A DNA stretch of 64,000 nt from Avena insularis (Eukaryota; Streptophyta; Magnoliopsida; Poales; Poaceae): NCBI GenBank assembly GCA_023614405.1, contig CM042688.1, positions 378,249,331-378,313,330 on the forward strand, given 5' to 3'. Below are positions 8,737 to 19,310 of this stretch, piece by piece; position 1 is the stretch's first letter, and every line of letters begins with the position of its first letter. The notes beneath the pieces were generated by a model. That model searched no databases, was not told the DNA's origin, and worked only from the letters and a program-made list of their open reading frames with translations. Position numbers and translations under genes: made by a program.

Positions 8737-11700
8737 ATGCCGTGTATGCGTAAACGACGTCGTGGGCTAGGTAAACCAGATCTGCTTGTTCGTTCTTTTC
8801 AATATAGCAGGTACGAGCCTGCGATAGTGAACTGCATTTCTGTATTGGTGGTAAATTTCTGCCTCAATACTGGCTTAATTGATATCCCACTCTCCCTTGA
8901 TAAATTTGGTGTAGTCTATGTTAAATCCAGGCGTTAAACTACTCCTTCTGTTTCGAGGTATAAGGTGTCCTTGTTATGCATTTTTTTCTTTGGCCAATAA
9001 TTACTCTTAATATACATAAACAATTTTGGTAGTATAAAAAAGACATCATTATAGTTAATTCACTGAACATCTGAGGCTGCCTACCTGTTCAACAAGTTCA
9101 CAAGTTATGTCATCATAATGTGCACTTGCTTTGTCTGTTGCTACAATACTGACTGCATGTAATTTTGGAGTTCATTGGTAGTTTTAAGCCATTCAACATG
9201 TAGGTTAACATTCCATGCTCTTCAAGTTCTGAATTTATGCTATTTTAATTTCAATCTGGTTGTTCTAAGCAAACACAGTAACTTCCTTCTCTTATGTAAT
9301 TCATCGCAAATTTTATGTCATTGAACTTGTTGGTTTTGCATTCCCTCTACAAGTTATGCCATTATTGTTTGTTTCAATTAAGCTCTGATAGTAGCTACCA
9401 CCTATTGTGTACTACTCCCTCCATTTCAAAATATAAGATGTTTTAGCTTTGTGATAGGAGTGTATCTAGACACCATTTAGTGAGTAGGTTTACTCCAAAC
9501 ATACATGAACCTACACACTAAAAGTGGTCTAGATGATGACTTATACTTTTTGAAACCGAGGGAGTACATCCATTCCGTAAAAGAAGGCCTATAAAACTTT
9601 GAAGTCAAACAATGATGACTTTTACCAAGCTCATAGAAAAATATATTAAGGTTTAATTTGTGGCATTTGCGTCTATGAAAATATATGCCTCGATGTATTA
9701 AATGGCGTTGGTTTGGTATGGTAGATGTTCCTGGTATGTTCTACAAACTTGGTCCAATTTTGCGTCAATTGACTTGCGGAAAATTTATACGCCTTATTTA
9801 CTTTGGATTGGATGTAGTATTACATGGCATGTTTTAAGGCACTTAACATGGTTATCTGCATGCCCTGCTCTATAAATTCAAGTTTATCAATTATAATTTT
9901 TGTAGCAGCAGTATCTATCTTCTATTATGTAGTTCATGGCATTTTAAGTCACTTCACAGATGGGTTAGCATTCCCTGCTATATAAGTTCACGAGATATAC
10001 CATTGTAATGTCTATCTTGTTCATCCAAATGTTAGTACAGTAACTGCCTGCTCCGTAGAAGGTGACACTTTTTATGGCACTTCTCATATTTGTTTGCAAT
10101 CCTATTTCACAAGTTAAATCATTGTAATTTCTCTCTTGTTCATGCTAAGGAGTGACTGTAACTGCATTCTATTTTGTCACCATGGCAATCTTTATGTCAT
10201 TTAAATCTTTGTTTATATTTCGCCATTCCCTGCTCTACGTGTTCACAAGTGATTATACTATAATATATATCTAGTTCTTTGTAAACAGCAACAATCACTA
10301 TCTGATATTATTTCCTCTCACAGGGAACATTGAGAATCATAGAGTGAATTGCCCCTACAATCTTGTAAGTACCTATTGCTCTGTATTGCTGAATGCAAAC
10401 CTGTTTTATGTGAATGAGTGGCCTGAACCTATATGAAGAGGAGCAAAAATAAAGTAGATGGATCATCTATCCAAGTACTCGATGCGGTGGATGTCTTAAA
10501 TGAACGAACTGACAACAGGATGTCCTCCAACGGGACTGCACAAAAAGAAATAGTAAGTCTCTTGTTTTTACTGAGATGTGCATAGTGTCAGATGCTTGTT
10601 TGTACGAGCTACCATATGATTCGGCTAATGATTAGAAAAAAGTTGACCTTAACCAAGACTAGACAAAAACCAGACGTAAATCCCTCGATTTATAATTCAA
10701 TATGCTCACTTGATTTTGGTGATGATCTATTCTTTCTATATTTGACTTGTTTTCATCTATCTATCTATCTATCTATTTATTATGTCGTGGTAATTTAAGT
10801 ATATCCACTTTTATGCTAATTTATAGTATGTTATTTTATTTTTATGCTATAATTAAGAGTTTGAATGCACTCTGGTGGTAGTCACATTGTCTAGTGTTCG
10901 TACCACATGAGTTTTTCAATGATTAGAACAAGATGACCTTTAACGGTACTGCACAAAGACCGAACGTAAATCCCTTGATTTGTAATTCGATTTGCTCACT
11001 TAATCATGGTAGAGATCTCTTTTTGCTATATTTGACTAATGATCTTCTATCTATATATACGTTAACTAGACCATGATTAGGTGGTGGTGATTGAAGTATA
11101 TCCACTTTTATGCTAATATATTCTATTATAATATTAGAGATCGCCACCATGATTGAGCTTATATGCACAATAGAGGTAGTAACATAGTCTAGTGTTATAT
11201 GTATGAGACTAGTATAAATTACTTGGTCTTGGTGGGGAGTAACTTGGACTAGTAAAAATGCATACAATACTAGTCCAAGTTACTCTACCAACACTAAAGG
11301 GTGTGTAGATACATTCGTTTCACAAAACCTGTGACATCTTATATTTTGAAACGGAGGGAGTTCTATCTAGACTACTCATACTGAGATTGTCATAGCTATT
11401 ATCATCTAATATGATCCCTAGTTACTATATATGTACTATGACCATGTTAATATGTCTGGAAGTCTATCGTGCACATGTTGTTTGATTGCTTAATTCATTA
11501 CCTCAATAGCTACTCTACATGATGCACATATAGAGTCTATTGCCAATTTGATTCTTTAGTTTTCTCGTCATTAAAGCAATGTAATGATTTTCTTAACTTA
11601 AACGGTCAAAGCACCGCCCCGTCAAGGCGAAGCGACGGGTTTGAGCCCCATCAGTCCCAAACTAGGGATGGCAATTTCTGTGAGAAATACAACATTTGAT

Positions 11701-13087
11701 TAATAATAAACAAGGGATTTTCATCTATACATCATGAGATGATCTTGTGAGTTTAATATTAGCCACCATATGGTTCAATTGGTTATGGTTCCAGTAAATT
11801 TTTAGTTGACTTGTGATTGCATCAATGATATATTCTGACGTGGTTCCTAGACATACATTGTTTAAATACTTCATTGATCTTGCAAGGTGCACAATGTATC
11901 ATTTGCTTGTTTATCTACTGGATTTTCTTGCCTGGTTATATGTACAATGATACTATCAGCAGTTGGAAATACAATAGTTGTAGGCATTACAAAGAAGGTT
12001 TGTGCTACTTTTTGGATGCATCCAACTATTGTTCTGGCAGCAAATGACCTCTTCTTTTTTATTTACTGGCCCAACGATCAAAATATTTGAATGATCTGGC
12101 TACTGAAAAGGAATGGTTGATATCTTGTTTGTCTGAAATGATTCTGGTAGTCTATTTAAGACACTTGGTCTATTGCTTGTTTTTCCATGGTACTATCATA
12201 GTTGCCTAATAATTAAAACAATGCCACCTATGGTTGGAGGTCACTTTTTTGGCTAGTTCATACTATAGACAATTTTTAAACGCTACTCTTATATTTTAGG
12301 TTAATGCTTTGTTGTCTCGACCAGTTCTAAGCAGCTGAAGGAATCTCATGCACCTCTTTTTGTTATATTTCTATATTTCCGTTATGAAGTGATATGATTA
12401 GTTTATGAGGGAAAGAGTCGAGTTGCTTGATTCCCTACATTCATTATCACACTAGTTCAGTTAGTCTGCATGAGACACCCATGTTGATGCCTTGATTTGT
12501 TATATTAGGACAATGCAAATTTTGAAATTCTTTAACAACAAACATAGTATTTTTTTGCCTACTTTGCTGCTCTAACTTAATATGTCTTAGTTTCAGCATG
12601 CAAATAACTTGTAGTGTTTCTTCCAGAGTGGCTATGATACTGGCACATGTACGCATCGGTCCAGGACATCGACAGTTCCTGTTATTCCGGAAAGAGATGT
12701 ACGAGGCAGATCATTAATTGTTCCTGGCCAATGATGAATTTGAATTAATTTACATATAAGATGGCCGCCAGTTAGCTGGTACACTGTGTTGACTTGTTTT
12801 CTTTGTTTCAGGATGCACATGAAGCTATGGGCACAGAAGGGAGGAATCCTACATTAACTATTGAGGTCATTTCACAAAGCAGTAGTGATAGTGATTATTG
12901 CTTGCATCAGCCCAAGCTTTTAGTTTTTCTAGCAGAAAGAGGTGTTACAGCTGCACTCCAAACAATTGATATAATTGAACAAGAAACAGAGCAAATAGAT
13001 GGAATAATAATGATTACATGTGAATAGATACAAGAACTGAAAAATCGACAAGATTTGATGGACCGTCTACTTGATAATCTCTTCTGA
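8737..13087 (+). CDS. Small spliced gene, unknown function (~164 aa)
   Basis: I do not recognise the family with confidence. Four exons fit with correct phase. Exon 1 is 8737-8810 (basic, KRRRGLGKPD, possible nuclear signal; donor AG|GTACGA). Exon 2 is 10441-10552 (acceptor GAAGAG, donor GTAAGT; SKNKVDGSS...NGTAQKEI). Exon 3 is 12627-12719 (acceptor TTCCAG; RSRTSTVPVIPERDVRGRS). Exon 4 is from 12812 (acceptor TTTCAG; Ser-rich, then helical IDIIEQETEQIDGI). A TAG occurs at 13025-13027. The same frame continues for 19 helical codons (IQELKNRQDLMDRLLDNLF) to TGA at 13085-13087, so the TAG may be a recent nonsense change or the true end. More exons could lie in 10553-12626. Some motifs faintly recall CACTA tnp-associated proteins; that is only an impression. 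Confidence 0.55.
8939..9055. mobile_element. Stowaway MITE remnant in intron 1
   Basis: 'ctccttctgtttcgaggtat' is a typical left arm, and the inner 'ggccaataattactctt' also fits. No matching right end is visible. Confidence 0.45.
9070..10260. repeat. Degenerate ~115-135-bp tandem repeat in intron 1
   Basis: About seven diverged units share 'gcattccctgctctataagt', 'tcacaagttat', 'gtaatgtctatcttgttca' and 'atgtcactt'. Copies of the 'cattccctgct' core lie near 9075, 9206, 9340, 9858, 9971, 10094 and 10222. A complete Stowaway MITE (9415-9564) interrupts the array. Confidence 0.65.
9415..9564. mobile_element. Stowaway MITE (150 bp), TA target duplication
   Basis: The ends CTCCCTCCATTTCAAAATAT and, inverted, CTCCCTCGGTTTCAAAAAGT are flanked by TA (9413-9414, 9565-9566). 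It is inserted in the intron-1 repeat. Confidence 0.9.
10585..11190. repeat. ~300-bp tandem duplication in intron 2
   Basis: Two diverged copies share 'gtaaatccctcgatttataa', 'ttgctcactt', 'gctatatttgact' and 'aagtatatccacttttatgc'. Copy 1 begins near 10585 and copy 2 near 10885. Copy 1 contains a short (CTAT)n run at about 10757-10778. Confidence 0.7.
11237..11285. repeat. Perfect 18-bp inverted repeat
   Basis: GAGTAACTTGGACTAGTA (11237-11254) and its exact complement (11268-11285) flank a 13-base loop. The downstream 'ttttgaaacggagggag' (to about 11360) is a Stowaway right end, so this is probably the core of a rearranged MITE. Confidence 0.8.
11603..11658 (+). pseudogene. trnD-GUC: Plastid-type tRNA-Asp(GUC) fragment
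   Basis: 'cggtcaaagcaccgcccc', anticodon GTC at 11621-11623, 'aaggcgaagcgacggg', the T-loop 'tttgagcccc' and 'atcagtccc' match the D-stem to acceptor 3' half of plastid trnD-GUC as I know it. The 5' acceptor strand and start of the D arm are missing, so it cannot fold as a tRNA. A small plastid DNA insertion in the nucleus, possibly via mitochondria, is the likely source. Confidence 0.75.
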
Positions 13088-13370
13088 AGTTGTCATGGTA
13101 TGCTAGTTGTTACTTGTATGGGGATGTAAGCTCCATAGCAGAAACCCTGTTCCAACACATGTCTCGCGATGTCTCTATAATGCTTCATCTTGTTTTTGTT
13201 GATAGTCTAGTCTGTAATAAATTTCAAAAAATATCTGTTGATGTAATAGGGTGATCCTAGTGCGACCATTAGCGGGCTGACATATTAACAGACTGTTTAA
13301 AACCAGAATTTCGCCATAGTTATAGAATACCCAAATATGCTGGCCAGCAGATGGGCCAAATAAACACTAA
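13088..13370. other. 3' flank of the spliced gene
   Basis: Possible 3' UTR: 'gtctgtaataaa' near 13209 could serve as a poly(A) signal. Nothing else recognised. Confidence 0.35.
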
Positions 13371-13725
13371 AAGGCCGTAAGTGGCAGGTCAGTATATTGG
13401 TGGGCCTCATAAGTGGCCAAGGCCCTGAAAATGTATTGGGCTGAACCGCAACAGGTGAGAACAGTAAAGGACCCAAACTGTAATGGGCCCGAATATTGAT
13501 ATACCTGAACAGTAAAGAGCTGAAACAGTAAAAGGCCTAAATAGTAAAAAGCCCGCGCAGTAGAGGGCCCGCACAGTAAAATGGTTAGAAGAGTAAAAGG
13601 CCTGAACAGTAAAAGGCCATAAGAGCAAAAGGCCTAAACAGTGAACGACCGGAACAGTAGAAGGCCAGAACAGTAAAGGATCCTAACACTAGCAACCCAG
13701 AAATGTAAAAGGCCATATTGGTAAA
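13371..13725. repeat. Short-period repeat of (A)GGCCTGAACAGTAAA
   Basis: Around fifteen imperfect copies of 'ggcc(t)(g/a)aacagtaaaa' occur with a period of about 17-20 bp. Short, dense, GC-capped motifs like this are common in the subterminal regions of grass class II transposons. I could not find a terminal inverted repeat. Confidence 0.6.
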
Positions 13726-14249
13726 TGGGTAGATCAGGAACGGGCTGCCTGCAGGCCTTAAAAGTGCCTGACCTTCTGGCGCAGGCCCCTAATGGGCCGT
13801 ACATTATTCTACCAAAGCGGGCTTTCTTTAGGGAGAAACTGTAGCGGGCCTGAAATCGTATGGGCCCTGGATGGATTCATTACTGGGCCACGTCAAATAG
13901 TGCACGTCATGAGTGTAAAGGGCCATAATCTTATTGGGCTCTCCTCGTGGGCCGGCCCACTTAACAATTAGAAGGCCTTGTTTGGGCCAGGCTTCTGCCA
14001 TGGTTTCTGTGACCGTTAACGGTGGTAACCGGCCATTAATGGCGGGTGCCACATGGCATTTTTGCATGACATCAGCAGTCAACATGGGTGGAAAATAGAT
14101 CTACGATGGAACAAGCTTTTGTGGCTGAAGGGTGCGATCCGCCACGTAACGTGGCTTTTACCACGAAGGACATCCGTCATAGAAGACTTTTTAGCCACGA
14201 AAAAAGGGCCTTCAACCACGAAACCCATCCGTTGTAAAAGCCAACTTTT
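13726..14249. other. Probable transposon subterminal sequence left of the array
   Basis: Repeated 'gggcc' words continue. They are followed by 'cgtggcttttaccacgaagg', 'catccgtcatagaagac' and 'aaacccatccgttgtaaaag', phrases of the type seen near the ends of Triticeae DNA transposons. No gene is seen. The element's outer boundary is not identified. Confidence 0.4.
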
Positions 14250-17200
14250 CTGGTCGTGTTTCCAATGTGTTTTTGGTCTCTGTGACCATGGTTTGACACA
14301 TGGATCTACTAGAATCATTTCATGTGTTCTTTTTCCTACACCACATTGATCCACTAGTGTCATTGCATGTGTTCTTTTCCAAAACCACATTAATCCACAT
14401 GACCGCACACACTGCAGTGGATTTTGTGGTGTAATTTCTGCCACACTAGTGCAACATGCAATGTGGAAGCTACTTTCCTATGTGTTTTTGGTATTGGTGA
14501 CCATGGTTTGACACACGGATCCACTAGAGTCATTGCATATGTTATTTTCCCTAAACCACATTGATCATTAATGTCATTGCATGTGTTCTTTTACAAAACC
14601 ACATTGATCCACATGACCACACACACTTCAGTGGATTCCGTGATGCAACTTCTGCCACGCTGCTGCAACATGCAATGTGGAAGCTACTTTAAAATGTGTT
14701 TTTGGTCTCCATGACCATGGTTTGACACATGGATCCACTAGAGTCATTGCATGTGTTCTTTTCCCTAAACCACATTGATCCACTAGTGTCATTGCCTGTG
14801 TTTTTCCAAAACCACATTGATCCACATGACCATGCACACTCTAGTAGATTTTGTGGTGCAACTTCTACCACACTGGTACAACATGGAATGTGGAAGCTAC
14901 TTTCCAATGTGTTTTTGGTCTGTGTGACCATGGTTTGACACATGGTTCCACTAGAGTCATTGCATGTGTTATTTTCCCAAAACCACATTGATCCACCAGT
15001 GTCATTGCATGTATTCTTTTCCAAAACAACATTCATCCGCATGACCACATACACTCTAGCGGATTCTATGGTGCAACTTCTGCCACACTGGTGCAACATG
15101 CGATGTGGAAGCTGCTTTCCTATGTGTTTTTGGTCCCTGTGACCATGGTTGGACACATGGATCCACAAGAGTCATTGCATGTGTTCTTTTCACTAAACCA
15201 CATTGATCCACGTGACAACACACACTCCAGTGGATTCTGTGGTGCACTTATGCCACAATTGTGCAACATGCAATGTGGAAGCTCATTTCCTATGTGTTTT
15301 TGGTCTCTGTGACCATGGTTTGACACATGGATCCACCAGAGTCATTGCATGTGTTCTTTTCCCTAAACCAAATTGATCCACTAGTGTCACTACATGTGTT
15401 CTTTTCCAAAACCACATTGATCCACATGACCACACACACTCTAGTGGATTCTGTGGTGCAACTTTTGCCACACTGGTGCAACATGCAATATGGAAGCTGC
15501 TTTCCTAAGTGTTTTTTGTCTCTCTGACCATGGTTTGACACATGGATCCACAAGAGTCATTGTATGTGCTCTTTTCCTAAAACCACATTGATCCACTAGT
15601 CTCATTGTGTGCGTTCTTTTCCAAAACCACATTGATCCGCATGACCACACACACTCTAGTGGATTCTGTGATGCAACTTCTGCTACACTGGTGCAACATG
15701 CAATGCGGAAGCTGGTTTCCAATGTGTTTTGGGTCTATATGACCATTGTTTGATAAATGGATCCACTAGAGTCATTGCATGTGTTCTTTTGCTAAAACCA
15801 CATTGATCCACTAGTGACATTGCGTGTGTTATTTTCCTAAAACACATTGATCCACATGACCACACACACTTCAGTGGATTCTGTGGTGCAACTTCTGCCA
15901 CACTAGTGCACCATGGAATTTGGAAGCTTCTTTCCCAGGTGTTTTGGTCAATGTGACCATGGTTTAACACCTGGATTCACTAGAGTCATTACATGTGTTC
16001 TTTCCCTAAACCACATTGATCCACTAGTATTCTTGCATGTGTTCTTTTCCAAAACCATACTGATCCACATGACCACACACACTCTAGTGGATTATGTGGT
16101 GCAACTTGTGCCACACTAGTGCAACATGCAATGTAGAAGCTGCTTTGCTATGTGTTTTTGGTCTCGGTGACCATGGTTTGACACATGGATCCAATAGATT
16201 CATTGCATGTTTTCTTTTCCCTAAACCACATTGATCCACTAGTGTCATTGCATGTGTTCTTTTCCAAAACCACATTGATCCACAGGACCACACACACTAC
16301 AGTGGATTCTGTAGTGCAACTTCTTCAACACCTATCACAACATGAAATGTGGAAGCTTCTTTCCTATGTGTTTTTGTTCTCTGTGACCATGGTTTGACAG
16401 ATGGACCAGTAGAATCATTGCATGTGTTATTTTCCTATTACCACATTGACCCACTAATGTCATTACATGTGTTCTTTTCCTAAACCACATTGATACCCAT
16501 GACCATACACACTCTAGTGGATCATGTGATGCAACTTCTTCCACACTAGTGCAACACGCAATGTGGAAGCTACTTTCCTATGTGTTTTTGGTCTCTATGA
16601 CCATGGTTTGACACATGGATCCACTAGTGTCATTGCATGTGTTTTGTTCCCTAAACCACATTGATCCACCAGTGCCATTTCATGTGTTCTTTTCCAAAAC
16701 CACATTGATCCACATGAGTGCACACACTCCAGTGGATTCTCTGTGGTGCAACTTCTGCCACGTTGGTGCAATATCCAATGTGGAAGCTGCTTTTGTATGT
16801 GTTTTTGGTTTCTATGACCATGGTTTAACACATGGATCCACTAGAATCATTGCATGTGTTGTTTTCCGTAAACCACATTGATCCACTAGTGTCATTGCAT
16901 GTGTTCTTTCCATAACCACATTGATCCCCATGAGCACACACACTCTAGTGGTTTCTTTGGTGCAACTTTCGCCACGTTGGTACAACATGCAATGTGAAAG
17001 CTGCTTTCCTATGTGTTTTTCGTCTCTGTAACCATGGTTTGACACATTGATCCACTAGTCATTGCATGTGTTCTTTTCCCTAAACAACGTTGATCCACTA
17101 GTGTCATTGCATGTGTTCTTTTCCTAAAGCACATTGATCCAAATGACAACACAAACTCCAGTGGATTTTGTGGTGCAACTTCTGTCACACTGGTCCAACA

Positions 17201-18414
17201 TGCAAATTGGAAGCCGCTTTCCTATGTGTTTTTGGTCTTTGTGACCATGGTTTGACACATGGATGCACTAGAATCATTGCATGTGTTCTTTTCCCTAAAC
17301 CATATTGCTCCATCAGTGTCATTTCATTTGTTCTTTTCCAAAACCACATTGATCCACATGATCACACCCACTCCAGTGGATTTCGTGGTGCACTTCAACC
17401 ACACTGGTGCAACATGAAATGGGAAGCTGCTTTTCCTATGTTTTTTTTGTCTCTATGACCATGGTTTGACACATGGATCCACCAGAGTCATTGCATGTAT
17501 TATTTTCCCTAAACCACATTGATCCACTAGTGTCATTTTTTGTGTTCTTTTGAAAACCACATTGATCCACATGACCACATACACTCCAGCGGATTTCGTG
17601 GTGCAACTTCTGCCAGGCTGGTGTAACATGCAATGTGGAAACTACATTCCTATCTGTTTTTCGTCTATGTGACCATGGTTTTTCACATGGATCCACTAGA
17701 ATCATTGCATGTGTTCTTTTCCCTAAACCTCATTGATCCACTAGTGGCATTGCATGTGTTCTTTTCCTAAACCACATTCACTCGCATGACCACACACACT
17801 CTAGTGGATTCTGTGGTGCATCTTCTGCCACACTGGTGCAACATGCAATGTGGAAGCTGCTTTTCCTATGTGTTTTTGGTCTCCGTGACCACGGTTGACC
17901 CATGGATCCACTAGAGTCATTACATGTGTTTTTCCCAAAACCACATTGATCCACCAGTATCATTGCATGTGTTCTTTTTCAAAACCACATTGATGCACAT
18001 GACGACGCACACTCTAGTGGATTCTGTGGTGTAGCTTCCACCACACTCGTGCAACATGCAATGTGGAAGCTCCTTTCCTATGTGTTTTTGGTCTCTTTGA
18101 CCATGGTTTGACAGATGGATCCACTAGAGTCATTGCATTTGTTCTTTTCCCTAAACCACATTGTTCCACTAGTGTCATTGCTTGTGTTATTTCGAAAACC
18201 ACATTGATCCACATGACCACACACACTCCAGTGGATTCTATGGTGCAACTTCTACCATGCTGGTGCAACATGCAATGTGGAAGCTGCTTTCCTATTTTTT
18301 TTTGGTCTCCGTGACCATTGTTTGACACATGGATCCACTAGGGTAATTGCATGTGTTCTTTTCCCTAAACCACATTGATCCACTAGTGTCTTTGCATTTG
18401 TTATTTTCCTAAAC
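14250..18414. repeat. 215-bp tandem array, block 1 (~19 copies)
   Basis: The marker 'gaccatggtttgacacatgg' recurs at a spacing of 213-217 bp. Each unit has the order: two ~45-bp sub-repeats ('gatccactagtgtcattgca' plus 'tgtgttcttttccaaaacc'), 'gatccacatgaccacacaca', 'gtggtgcaacttctgccaca', 'tgcaacatgcaatgtggaag', 'ctatgtgtttttggtctctg'. One unit (about 15143-15311) is 168 bp and lacks one sub-repeat. The many short reading frames on both strands here arise from the repeat and carry no conserved domain. Confidence 0.95.
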
Positions 18415-18417
18415 CAC
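18415..18417. repeat. Target-site duplication CAC (left) of CACTA-1
   Basis: CAC here and at 27394-27396 flank CACTA-1. Removing the element and one copy restores the array sequence 'aaaccacattgatcc'. Confidence 0.9.
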
Positions 18418-19230
18418 CAGTACAAGAATCTAGGAAGTTTATGACGATCTGATATCGTCGTGGATGAGGGCCAAAACATCGTAGATGGCCATCCGTGATG
18501 AATCCTGCGACAAAAAAATAGGTCATGGACCTCACGTCATAATTCAATCCTTGACGTTTTTTTTTCTGAAAACGTCACGGCCTGTCCATGATGTTCCTCC
18601 AATTTCGTCGTGGCAAACTGGACCGGCTCGGCCCAGGCCCGGTCTGTCATGACATTTTTATTTTGTCATGAACAATGCCACGTGGTGGACTGCACCACGA
18701 ACTGCCATCAGCGACGTTTCCTGATGTCATTCTTTGCTATCGACGACGTCATCTACTTCCTGATTTTTTTCCATCACGACCTGATTCTGCTAGCACCGTT
18801 TGCTGATGTTATCCTTTCATTTGCTTATCTCATCCTTCCCATTTCGTCGTGCTAGCGGAGACGAATTTCATTTTTGTCACGGCAATAAGCTAGCCCGCTT
18901 ACGCGTGGCCGATCGTCAGGGCGACACGTGGACCAATAGGAACGAAACACGTGGTCCATATGTAGCGCGAATGATGTACTAATGAGAGTTGGACGCGTAT
19001 CTCCAACGCATGACGAACTCAATTCGTCAGGGCAGAAGAGATGACGTTCCTATTTCGTCGAGGATGTTGACGAGTGAAAGTGCACCACATAGGCGTCTAT
19101 CGGTGACGGAAATATTTTCGTCAACTAAACAAGCATGACGTTTTCATTTACGTCGGAGAAGAGTGCTAGCAGTTTTGGTAGATTGCACCATCCAGATCAA
19201 AATGACAGAAATTGCAGGGCACATGTTTCA
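18418..19230. repeat. CACTA-1 left subterminal region
   Basis: Dense short motifs in both orientations: 'tatcgtcgtggatg', 'atttcgtcgtggcaa', 'tttgtcatgaac', 'catttcgtcgtgct', 'tacgtcgg'. Such repeats bind the tnp1/TNPA-type protein in the En/Spm family (family knowledge). No gene. Confidence 0.75.
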
Positions 19231-19310
19231 TGGGACATAAATTGGTTCACACATAAGTTTCCAACAAAATAAAGAAAAGAGCCTAACAAGCTTTGAGTCA
19301 CACCACTAGT

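Noticed and set aside
11603..11658. Functional tRNA-Asp gene
   Set aside because: The 5' acceptor strand and part of the D arm are absent, so the cloverleaf cannot form.
14250..18414. Regularly spaced repeats reminiscent of CRISPR
   Set aside because: The unit is a continuous 215-bp repeat with no unique spacers, the context is plant transposons, and the lengths are far too large.
14628..18479. Many overlapping Cys/His/Trp-rich frames of 60-160 codons on both strands
   Set aside because: They recur with the 215-bp period in shifting frames and contain no conserved domain. They follow from the repeat.
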